Below, piece after piece: positions 38,929 through 49,720 of a stretch of 64,000 nt of DNA. Where the stretch lies: contig JBBHKE010001476.1 in the NCBI GenBank assembly GCA_037447655.1, positions 62,001-126,000 on the forward strand, read 5' to 3'. The translations under genes were made by a program, and so were the position numbers. How positions within the stretch are numbered: position 1 is the stretch's first letter; each line of letters opens with the position of its first letter. The notes below the pieces were generated by a model that saw only the letters and a list, made by a program, of their open reading frames with translations, did not search any database and was not told where the DNA came from. The DNA comes from Zygnema cylindricum. Lineage: Eukaryota; Streptophyta; Zygnematophyceae; Zygnematales; Zygnemataceae.

Positions 38929-41900
38929 ATCAAATGCGCAATGTGCGAAAAAAATTGTAGAATATATATAATGAACATCCATACTTCACGTATTGTACAA
39001 TATAATAAGTGTTCAATACATATAATCACACTAACATTTGGGATATAAGGTCAAACGCATTGATTCTACCATAACGTAAAGCACATAGGTGCAAACCTTG
39101 AGGTCCTTTGCCATCGATGTGACGAGCAATCTCAAGCAGCCAGACAAAATTGTGACACTTTTCCACATTTGACTCATTTTTAAAAGTGGGGAAGTAGCGA
39201 CAACGTTATCCGATATTTAGGGATGACGACTCCCATGTTCGTTAGTGACGATATTCAATTTTTATGTTGTCTTCTTGTCTCCTCATATAGTGAAATGTCG
39301 GTGCCTCTTTATTTGACCTTGCATATAATTCGACGAGTCTATAATCTGAAATCTGAAGTTTTTCATATCACCAACTTCCACATGTTTTATTTTTATGTGG
39401 AAGAGCATTTATCCTTGAAGAAAGTTGAAAGTACAATATTCAAGGCTACATTTAAAGATAAAAGTGGAGTTGCTCTTTCCAATGATAGACAGCTTCGTTG
39501 GAGAGACTTTGCGTTTTAAAACACTAACGGTATGACCCCATGTATTAATGTATCGACATTTTTTTGTCGTTCTCACCAAAAACGCAGTTCCTTATGAGAA
39601 AAACTTTAGTCGCGCAAAAATATAAATTCTTTAAAAGTACGGCCAACATTAAGTCGATACCTTAAATGTACTTTATATTTGTCCACATGTGAGCGCATTT
39701 TGACGATTCTTTTTTTTCGACCCCGGGGCAATAGAATCGAGCCCGTCAAAAAACTTCTTCAAAAATCAACTTGCGACTAGATTTGAGGGAAAGTATCACC
39801 AAAATAACAAATGAAAAATGGCCCACGCACGCGCCACGCGAGTTGAAAATCTCTAGGAATAAAGAGAGAACTCGCTAGTTTTCTCCTTGGCCGTCACGTG
39901 CATGTACGGAAAAAGACGAGCATGTAAAGAAAAATATCCGCAGGGTTCTTATACCTTTACGGTCATCCATGTTTCCTTTGCATAATTTTGCGCTGTCGTT
40001 TCCTCTCCCCTCTCCCTCTTATATTATCGCTTTTATCTCACACTTTTATGAATGATGCACGACAATACTCCTATCAAATGAAAGATATTTGAAAAATGAT
40101 AATATTGACTACCTTTTATGTTTATTTTTAATGGCAAGTCGAGTGAGAAAAGCAAAAAAATGAAATTGGGAAGCCATGGCCGAAAGTTTTTGAATATGTG
40201 AAATTACGTTGTCACAAGTGAGCATGGCGTCACAATGTCAAAAAACCCTAAAAACATCTGCCATGTCACAAAATGACAAAAATCTAGATGTCTTTTCATG
40301 CCGCTTATTTTGTTCGCGTCACCAATTTTGAAGTCTCTTTCAACCATCACAAATTTGTACCCACGTCTACAACCTTCAGATGTAGAGTTTCCATTTGTTT
40401 TTTTCACACATCGAGACGCTCTTCAAAGTAGTACAGATAATCTTCACTACAATCCAAAATACTTTATCGAAGTACCGATTATAGAAATACGCACCCTAAT
40501 ACGCAGTTCGTAGAGTGATATAGTACGCGTGTTTTGAGTTTTACGATCTAAAAATTCTTTAATTTAGGCTATGTGCCCATGTGATAAAGTAAGGGTTTTT
40601 TTCCATTATTTTCACAAAAAATTGGACTTGCAACATTCGCCGTACGGAAAAAGGGAAAGAACCAAAGTACATTTTGCGCCACCTTGGAACTTCGAAAGTA
40701 CGCAAATTTGGCGTTATTATCTTTTCGACCCACTTCCACGTCACGCCGGCTCATCTTCACACTCGTACTAATATCAACTCGCGAGGAGATTTTAATAGAA
40801 AAATAGTTGATTGACGAATAGAAAAAAAATATTGCACGAGCGAAACTTCTTTGAATTTTTTTGCATGAGGGAGAGTACACTCTTTTTTTTCTTTGCTCGG
40901 CATTTGCATGTACGTACGAAACTGACAAGCATGTACGGAAAAAAAATCTTTGAGGTCACCGACCTCCACTTTTATTCATGGGTCTTTTGCAAAAGTTTAA
41001 GTCACCATTTTCCCTCCGCCTCTTTCTCATTCGACAGCTCTCTTTCTCTCTTCTCTAATGAAATGCAGCAATAATAGTATCAAATGAAAGATTTTTTTTT
41101 CTTTTTTGTTTGAATGCTTTTGTTCTTAGTTCGATGGCATGTCGAATGAAAAAAGATAAAAAAAAGAAATCGGGAACCCATGGCGTGAAGTTTACGTACT
41201 AATGACGTCACAAGGTAGTATGATTTTGTTATGACACAAAACACTTAACATATATATTTTCACAAACAAACTCGACGTCTACAACCGTCGCCATTTAGCA
41301 GTTTTAAGAAGTTTAGTGGTCCCCTAGATTTCGTTTCGTGGTCTTTGGCACATTTTGTCGAAGTCTACAACTGCTACATACTTAAAATAACGAAAGCCCA
41401 AGTAGCCATTTCGTTCTTGGGCATAGGAACACTTTGAAAAATACACCCTAAAATCTGCGCTCAAATCAAAAGTAACATTGTAAAGTTTCGGTTACATGGG
41501 CACACCGCCTTAGTCCGTCCGCACCTATATTTCTTCCAAATTTTGCGCTTGAAGAATCTTCAACGATTTTCAATGCCTACATGTCACCAACCATAATAAA
41601 GCACATAGGCAAGAGGAACCTTGGTGGCACTACGTGATGGAATATCGATCATAACATTGTTGCTAGTAAACGTGTCCATACAACTATTGGCAACGGGCTT
41701 TAAAGAACATCCCATCAATTATTGGCAACTCCTCATGGACAAGAGGCCTTAAAGAAACTTTTACTCATTTTGGTTACACAAAGTACGATATATGAATTCT
41801 CTAATGGCATAGGGTACATTAATATCATACGGTAACCCAAGCTGGAATTTTTAACCTTTGGTCACTAGACAAAATTAAAATCACGCTGAGCTCAAATTAA

Positions 41901-42394
41901 GAAAGAAGTTTGTACGAGTAGAGTTTTCGTTACAAATTTGAACATCCGTTCCATGTCAACTGTTGGGTTGTCCCGTTTAATAAAAATGATGTTGATTGTT
42001 CACTACGAATTTTTCTTGTGGTACAATCGATTTATTATTTTGTCAAAGGTAAAACTTGGAAAACCTAGTGTTGCTTACTGACTTTCTTTTTTTAGAAACC
42101 GGTAGGAATCTTGGTTTTAATTGTCCCCCTAATACGGACAAACCGTCGACAATTGGAGTACACTATACCTTTCCTTTTTTCTGTAAGGTTTAATCGGTCT
42201 ACTCTTTACATATTTATAGATGCTATTATGTTATACAACCATTTATTACACTTACCTCACATGCTAATTGCTTGAAACTATGACACTTAATAGAATTGTT
42301 ATTTCATAAGGGGTTAAAAAATTCAAAATCAAAATTAGGTGTCTTTCTCAAAATTGCAACTTTGAATTTGTGGTAAAATGGACCTCTTACATAT
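38929..42394. repeat. Left copy of a segmental duplication (>=3.46 kb)
   Basis: Matches 60536-64000 in the same orientation at an offset of about 21606, with scattered substitutions. The right copy runs off the window. The homology starts within AATCAAATGCGCAATG. It includes an identical 98-codon open frame (39223-39519) and a whole Harbinger-like element with its TTA flanks, so both moved as part of a larger block. Confidence 0.92.
40567..41509 (+). mobile_element. Harbinger-like element with GGCTATGTGCCCATGT ends
   Basis: Terminal inverted repeats GGCTATGTGCCCATGT / ACATGGGCACACCGCC, flanked by TTA (40564-40566 and 41510-41512). 943 bp, no transposase. Partial relatives at 50664-50890 and 59287-59510 share GCACATTTTGCGTCATC and the following TTCGACCCAC part. 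Confidence 0.85.
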
Positions 42395-43843
42395 AAAACA
42401 GAAAATTAGTTAGGAAAAAGATAAAACAATTCCAAAACCTACCAATCAAGCACGTCCAATCAAGACTATAGTTCCTTAACCGTATTTAAAATGGCCTATA
42501 AACTTAAAAAAGAAGAAAAAAGTGAATGGAAAGCTTTGCAAATACACAAATGGATAGACAATAAAACAACACCGAGAAAGAAAATCGTCAAAACTCAAGT
42601 GTGTGAAGATTGAGACCCTACATCTTGGCCTATGATATAAACAACCGTAACTGCACTTTTGTTGAGATGAAATCCTAAAAAACCTCAAAAACCCTTGAAA
42701 AACCTGTTATATAAAATCCGCCCAATTAGAAAATTATGTACACAACAAAATTCCATCAAAAGTATAAAACCATAAATCCACAATTTGTAAATAAATATAG
42801 GTCGTCAACATCGAAGACCAAATTGTGGACTTCTTCAACATGCAAACTAGATTTTGAGCTTTACTCACCTATTATTAACCATCACTCTAGTAAAACTTCT
42901 CTTTGCCTTGTCCATTCACATATAAAAATAAACCACTACATACTGTGCAACCACTATTCCACTTTGTGTGTCTCTCCCATACTTATTCCTTTTACCTTAC
43001 GCGTGCACCAATGATGGTGCACCCTATGATACTCTTTCTATTCCTCATTTCGTCCCGCTCTCTCTACCCCGCTCCTTCCCTCCATGTCCTCCTCTACACT
43101 TTTATCCCCACTTTCTGTTCCCTTCTAAAAAATAACATTCACACAAAAAATCTGAGAAAAAAATATGGTTTTGCCTATATCTTCCACAAAAGTAGCTTAG
43201 AAACCACTCACAATAAGTGAAAAGATACAAAAATGAAATTAAGTGAAAAAGATGCACAAGTCACAATAATCGTCAACAAGATGTGTTTTACAAAACATGA
43301 AAGAATCAATAAACACAACAATAGGTAAAAAACAAAAAATTAATAAGAGATTTCAATTAAAGTAGATCGTAGATTATAAATTTTACTCAATGGTCGCCGA
43401 AAAGTCAAGACCCTTTTCACAAAATTACATTAGGGTCCGGACTTTTTGAAGTATAGCTATGATAAAATTCTTCAAACTTATGGCTTAGAAGCTATCAAAT
43501 CCTCATTTCTAAATGCCAACCCTTAACTAGCTGTAAGAAAACTTGAAACTTGGATGCAAATGGCAACTCATTGCAAACATTCCCAGTTTCATTGCGAAAG
43601 CTTATAAGCCAACACGGTTTTTCTACTTCCTAGACATTTTCAGATCTAGCTTATTTTTAAATACATACTAGTAATGCTGACTCATCAACACTGAAACTGA
43701 CAATAAAAACACCCATCTGCCCAAGTGTCAACAAATTCCCTAAGCGAAAATTTAAACCGATCGTCACTCGAAAATTTCGTATGCACAAAATCTTTAGACG
43801 GTCGAACAGAAAAGAACGATGAGTTCGCCAAAAGCCCAAACCT
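42395..43843. other. A/T-rich intergenic DNA; no gene recognised
   Basis: Nothing beyond short, domainless open frames. The LysM gene 3' end and poly(A) site should lie at the right side of this stretch. Confidence 0.5.
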
Positions 43844-46800
43844 TTAACCGGTACAGTTGGGAACCCGCGTACCAGAAATAGAGATACACGACTTAACAAT
43901 AATCCTTGTACCAATCGACAAAGAGGATCCCGTGCCTACAAAGAGCCCGACATTTGTTCCCAAGCACTGAGTCCAGGTCAATATTGAAGTGGACCCACAG
44001 AATTTTTGGATCACACTTGTACACGTGTCACCAGCTTGCCAGACATAAATGGATCTCGTCGGTGGAGGGGAGGGAGGTGGGCGAGGGGGAGAAGGGCGGG
44101 GAGCTGGGGAGCGAGGTGGTGGCGTTAAAGCACCAACTCCTAGGAAAATGAAAACATAGATAGGAAAAGGAGAGAAGGAAAAAAAACGAAGGGGCAAAAA
44201 ATAAAGCAAATGGGGTAAAATTAGTCAACGAGTAGAATATTAATTAGAATCGAGAAAATGAAGGATTGAACCAAAATCGCAATTACAAAAAACGGTGAAA
44301 TCTAATTAAGAATAAAAATCAGATGTATTAAAAGAAAAAGGCATCGAAATCAAAAGTTGAAATATTTCCAAAGTTAAAATAATCATTACCGCAAGAAACT
44401 AAGCGTTTTGATAGATGGAAAAAACATTAAGAAATAAAATGCACAGAAAGCAACACTGACTTACAAAAACATGTTAGGATTTAGTATTGAGAACTCATTT
44501 AGCGACGAGACATTCTCGTAGCTAAAATAGCAACGACCAGCGACGAAGTAGTCTCGTCGCTAGATATTTGAAGTGACATAGAAAGATATTTGAAGTGACG
44601 TAGAAGTTAGCGACGAAGTAGTTTCGTCGCTGGATATTTGAAGTGACGTAGAAACTGTTTGTTCGTTTCGTTTCACGCGAGTTCTAGTCGTACTATTGAA
44701 GTGACGTGGAAAATGTTTGGTTGTTTCGGTTCACGTAAGTTCTAGTTGAACCGTGTGGTTCAAGTCGGTTCGTGGTTGACTTGTCTTGTGGTACCGTGTA
44801 GTTCAAGTCTGTTCGCAAGTTTTCGGTCGGATGTTTTCACCACGTTGACTCTTACGCGTTTCTAATCGTGTACCGTGGTTTTGTTACGTGACGTTTGAAG
44901 GAGTATATTGAGGCGTAGTGAGAGAGAGGTTCTTATCAATTTGGCGAGAGTTGGTCCTCCTTGTAGATTATGAAGGAGTTTAAGGAGTTAAGGGAGTTTG
45001 ATAGCTTTGTGGTGTTTCTTGAGGAGTTAGAGGAGGTTAGTGAAGATTATCTTTTATATGATTATGAGGAGTTAGAAGTGAGTGCGTTTTGAAGGTGTGA
45101 GGAAATTATGTAAGAAAAGTTTCCCTTTGGAATATATTGACTTCCGGTTACATTTCTCTTGTGTGCGTTTTGTCATTTATGCTTCCGCTGGCATTTGCGC
45201 TAAGTTTATGTTTTGTATATGATCCTTTCAATTGGTATCGGAGCAGGTTGTAGTGCTCCATGAGTGTTTTGATGATGGAGATGGAGACGATTGAAGGCGA
45301 AAAGGATTGACGACGAAGACGACAGATTGAAGACGAAGAGAGAAGACGAAGACGAAGTTTGAAGACGACTATGAAGACAGAAGACGAAGATGAAGACGAA
45401 GATGAAAACGGAAGTCGAAGATGAAGACGAAGAAGAAGAGAAAGACTGAAGACAAATAAGAAGATAAAAACGAAGATTGAAGACGAAATGGAAGACGAAG
45501 ACGAAGATTGAAGACGCAGAGTGAAGACGATGATGAAGTTTGAAGACGAATTCGAAGACAGAAGACGAAGATGAAGACGGAAGTCGAAGATGAAGACGGA
45601 AGTCGAAGATGAAGACGAAGTAGAAGACGAAGACTGAAGACGAAGATGAAAACTGGAGACGAAGTGGAAGGCGAAGACGAAGACGGAGATTGAAGACGAA
45701 GACTAAAACGAAGACTGAAGATGATGTGAAAGAAGTTCGGAGGAGGAGTTGTGTGACTTGTTCTACAAGTTTACCCTTTATGTTGATGTGAAAATTCAGA
45801 TTGAGATGGGAGGAAGAAAAGGATTTTGTTCTTTGAAGTGTGAACCGGATCTCGATCCGGATGGAGGTGATTCTTTATATGAAGTAGAAGAAGAAGAAGA
45901 TGATGAAAAACAAGTAGATGAAGAATCCGAAAGTCGAAGAAGGTGAAGAAGAGAAGAGTGAATTAAAAACTGAAGAAAGGAGTGAAGAAAAGTGTGATGA
46001 GAAGTGTATTAAAAAGAGAGTGAATTAAAAACTGAAGAGAGGAGTGAAGAAAAATGTGATGAGAAGTGTATTAAAAAGAGTGATTTGATGAAAGAGAAGA
46101 AGAGTGGAAAGAAGAGTGAAGAGAAGAAGATAAATTTATTTTGGGAGGAGAAATGAAGTTGCCGATGTGGTATATTGATTGAGGTGTAAAGGAGTGGTTT
46201 ATGAAGAAGAAAGTAAGTGTGTTGTCGTGAGTTGAAAATGAATCTCGACATTTTTGAAGATCTTTTTTGGAGGGAGTTTTATTTCGTACGTTTGTACGTT
46301 TATTTATTGAAGACGTTATTCGAAGTGAATCGAGGAGAAAGAAGAGGAGGAGTTTTCGTGTTAGCGAAAGACCGGTTGCTTTACCGGCTGTTTTGGCCAT
46401 TTATTGACAAAGAGGAGGATTGAAAAAATTAACAAAGAAAAAGAGGAGAAATCAGATTCTTGTTTTGGGTTTGAAAGAAGATAAGAGTAGAGACGAAGTA
46501 GAGGTAGTGAGAGATTATTCTCTCGGAAGGAAGAAGAGTACTCCTTCCCTCCTGGCGGCTTCGACGTTTGTTTGGAGAAACCATTTTTTTTGGGTTTTAT
46601 TTGAGGAAGAATTCGGATGTATGGAGCGACTAATTTGGAAGATCAATTTCCGAAAGATTTCAACAAATTGATGTGGTATATTGATGCCTATTACAATCTG
46701 AATCAAGAGGAGAAAAGGAAAAGAATCATTTGCCGGATAATTCAAATTCCTATTTTGATGGAGATGGAGATGAGAGTGGAGGAGACGAGTATGTGAAAAA

Positions 46801-47817
46801 AAAAGAGAAGAGGTAAACTGTCACTTAGAATTCCGAGGAGGAGAGGTGGCATTTAAAGAGCTTGAGAACATTTTTTTTTACTTTGTTAAACTATGTCGAT
46901 AGTGGAAGAGATCGCAAAAACGGCGATTGAGGTGATCGCGGTGTAAGTTACGGCCGTGTTGAATTTACAATTATTTTGAGTTTGGAGATTATACCGACGA
47001 CGGACTATAATTTTTCGATTCGCATATTAATGATTAATTCGATGAGAGGAGATGAAGAATGAGAGAAAATTTTGATTTTTTTTTATGAGGAGAGCCAAAT
47101 TCATGATTTCTTGTCCATTGCGCATTCCGCATTGGAGGAGAAAGCGCATGTCCATTTCGGTTTGAATAGTTGAAGGAAAATGTTGACATTAAGAGTGACA
47201 TTGAATTTTACATTGGAGTGATGAAATTTTTATTTCTCGAGTGGTTTTGAATTCTCGAAAATTTAAAGGTTTTAATTCGAGTTCTACTTTAGATTTAACA
47301 AATCCGAATCGGAGGAAGATAAAAGAAGAGAACAAATTTGTTCAAATGAGATTCAAGTTATGAGGGGGAAGAGGCCGAATAAGCTTTCTTATTTTTGGCA
47401 AGGAGAAAAGATTTCAAACTCGCTTCATTTTTTTTTGATGTGAGGAAAAATCAACTTTATCTATTGAGAATTTTGTTTGCGAGAATGTTGTTGGAAGCCC
47501 ACAGTCGTTTTCTAAATTTAGAGAGGTTGAAGAGTGGGAAACGATATTGGAGGCGGTAGAAGAGAGGAGTGTTGAGAAAGGAAAAAAGGGGGAGTTTTGT
47601 TTTAGTTATATATGAGAGGAGGACAAGTCGTTCCGTATGAAGAGCCGGTTGGACGCTTGACGTACATTGGGGAATGAACGATGATGTCGGATAGTCAATC
47701 GACCGTGTTGGCCGTCGTCAAATTTTTTCGGTCATAGAGTTATTAAAATTTGTTTACGCGGATCTTTCGGTACCTTATGGTACCATGTGGATGTGACTAT
47801 GGTTTCAGTTGACGAAA

Positions 47818-47857
<40 letters not shown>

Positions 47858-49720
47858 GAAGTGCTAATTCTGATGGAGGTTGTGACGCGGAGTTATTTGA
47901 CGTGGATTTACGGCAAGGACTTTTCATTTATTTTGATTTCGAAATTTCACCGCCCTAATTCGTTTTTTCGTTTGAGATTCTAAGAACAAATGGAGAAGAG
48001 CCATGTGGCGTATGTGTGAATTTTGACGAGCGAAGTTACGGAAGAATTTTGAATGGTGATTGAAGAAAAAAAATTGCAATCAAGTTGAAACGTTTCAAAG
48101 GGGGCTACGACATTTGGAGTTGATTAAATTTTGCGAGGATTGTGTTGAAGGATTATTCGATTTGGCGTTTTTTTTGGAAAAATCGCGAGGAGACATAATT
48201 GTTTCTTACGTCGGACATTTGATGCTTTGTTTCGTACATTAATCTGGTGTTTTAATTTGTCGTTTAAGTATACTTCATGATGCTTTACGAAGGGGAAGTT
48301 TTAAGTTGTCATTGGTTTAATGATTACAAATTTGAGAAGGGGATTGTTAAGTTTTACATTGTGGGATTTGTATAAGCTTCGGTTGGCAGCGTAGCAACCA
48401 TTGTACGCTTAGTTTAAGTATTGATTTTAAGTGTCGGATTTATTTGTGTCTTGTCTTATTTGAAGTGTATGTACGGAGGGTCCCGGTCACTGTACGGTTT
48501 CGTGTCATAGTGATCGTAGTGGTTTTTGTTCTGATTCGATGAGTATATTTGTTTTTGGGTTGCGGCGTACATTTGTACGGCCGAATTTGTTCCACTTTGT
48601 CGAGGAAATCTCCTGTTGACGTTTGCAGACGTTCTTTTGAGCGTGTACTAAAAGCATAAAAAGAAGTATATGAAATGGGAAAGAAATTAGTAGGCATGGA
48701 GTAAGAGGGGGCTTTGAGTGTCTCAGTAAGAGGGGGAATGTTAAGATTTAGTACTGAGAACTCATTTAGCGACGAGACATTCACGTAGCTAAAGTAGCGA
48801 CAACCAGCCACGAAGTAGTCTCGTCGCTAGATGTTTGAAGTGACGTAGAAAGATATTTGAAGTGACGTAGAAGTTAGCGACGAAGTAGTTTCGTCGCTGG
48901 ATATTTGAAGTGACGTAGAAACTGTTTGTTCGTTTCGTTTCACGCGAGTTCTAGTCGTACTATTGAAGTGACGTGGAAAATGTTTGGTCGTTTCGGTTCA
49001 CGTAAGTTCTAGTTGAACCGTGTGGTTCAAGTCGGTTCGTGGTTGACTTGTCTTGTAGTACCGTGTAGTTCAAGTCTGTTCGCAAGTTTTCGGTCGGATG
49101 TTTTCACCACGTTGACTCTTACGCGTTTCTAATCGTGTACCGTGGTTTTATTACGTGACGTTTGAAGGATTATATTGAGGCGTAGTGAGAGAGAGGTTCT
49201 TATCAATTTGGCGAGAGTTGGTCCTCCTTGTAGATTATGAAGGAGTTCAAGGAGTTAAGGGAGTTTGATAGCTTTGTTGTGTTTCTTGAGGAGTTAGAGG
49301 AGGTTAGTGAAGATTATCTTTTATATGATTATGAGGAGTTAGAAGTGAGTGCGTTTTGAGGGTGTGAGGAAATTATGTAAGAAAAGTTTCCCTTTGGAAT
49401 ATATTGACTTTCTTGGGGTTATCTTTCTCTAAAGTGTGTTTTATCTTTTATGCTTTCGCTTGCATTTGCACTCAGTGTTTTATTATTCGATCCTTTCAAA
49501 ACATAATAAAAAAAACATTCATACTATTATTATTTATCTATTGAACTCCTATACTTGAAACAAGTGGAGCCTTCCACCCTCTCACCCTCCCTCCCTCCCT
49601 CCCTCCCTCCCTCCATTTCCCCTCTCTCAACCTCCCTCCCTCCCTCCGACATTGACAAAAAATCTCACCTAGTACAAAAATAAGAAGGAGCAGCGCCAGT
49701 CCTCCATAGAATCTAGCCAT
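43844..49720 (-). CDS. Small secreted LysM-domain protein with Pro/Ser linker; intron holds an LTR element
   Basis: Two exons on the minus strand: 49669-49720 and 43844-44139 (TAA). Exon 1 encodes MARFYGGLALLLLIFVL, a clear signal peptide, in an excellent start context (GCCATGGCT), and ends CTAG|GTGAGA in phase 1. Exon 2 follows CCTAG and resumes in phase at GVGALTPPP. The 115-residue product has the signal peptide with probable cleavage after VGA, a PRPSPPRPPPSPPP linker (about 25-45), and a LysM domain starting YVWQAGDTCTSVIQKF and ending LSIGTRIIVKSC. The mature part has five cysteines. LysM domains bind GlcNAc-containing glycans such as chitin or peptidoglycan, and the protein probably acts at the wall or apoplast; its ligand is unknown. 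The 5529-bp intron contains a 5027-bp LTR element in the opposite orientation; without it the intron is about 500 bp. A second copy of exon 1 and promoter is at 58278-58445. Confidence 0.78.
44472..45230 (+). repeat. 5' LTR of the non-autonomous element
   Basis: 759 bp, TGTTAGGATTTAG...ATCCTTTCA. Near its start are repeated near-palindromes TAGCGACGA...TCGTCGCTA and a repeated GAAGTGACGTAGAA unit. These same motifs occur in the Copia LTRs. Confidence 0.9.
45231..45249 (+). other. Primer-binding site (initiator Met tRNA type)
   Basis: TTGGTATCGGAGCAGG directly after the 5' LTR. It resembles the TGGTATCAGAGC sites of plant Copia elements and matches the sequence at 57083-57098 (minus strand) in the neighbouring Copia. 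Confidence 0.8.
45285..45735 (+). repeat. GAAGAC/GAAGAT hexamer-rich tract
   Basis: About 450 bases built from diverged GAAGACGAAGAT units directly after the primer site, where gag would be expected. All frames are broken by TGA (as in TTGAAGAC), so it does not encode a long acidic protein. Confidence 0.85.
45749..48728 (+). other. Interior of the non-autonomous LTR element; no known domains
   Basis: Purine-rich sequence with short frames. The longest early one (45749-45946, 65 codons) ends in an acidic EVEEEEDDEKQVDEE stretch. A (TA)n run lies at 47819-47853. 45955-46080 contains two direct copies of a GAGTGAATTAAAAACTGAAG unit. No similarity to gag or pol recognised until the last pol codons near 48667. 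Confidence 0.6.
48739..49498 (+). repeat. 3' LTR of the non-autonomous element
   Basis: 760 bp, closely matching the 5' LTR for most of its length, but the last ~90 bases before ATCCTTTCA differ strongly between the two. Confidence 0.9.

Larger units (their letters stand above)
44472..49498 (+). mobile_element. Non-autonomous LTR retrotransposon related to the neighbouring Copia, in the LysM intron
   Basis: LTRs at 44472-45230 and 48739-49498 start TG and end CA, with a perfect 5-bp duplication AAACA (44467-44471 and 49499-49503). The primer site ATTGGTATCGGAGCAGG follows the left LTR; the polypurine tract AAGAGGGGGAA precedes the right one. The 3.5-kb interior has no protease, integrase, reverse transcriptase or RNase H. 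It holds a GAAGAC-repeat tract and only short, unrecognised frames. Just before the polypurine tract it keeps the last codons of the Copia pol frame (YEMGKKLVGME then stop), matching the end of the element at 51757-57669. It is probably mobilised by Copia-family enzymes. Confidence 0.9.

Noticed and set aside
45285-45735. CRISPR-like or coding acidic repeat array
   Set aside because: The GAAGAC units are short, irregular and without spacers, all frames are broken, and the tract lies inside a eukaryotic LTR element.
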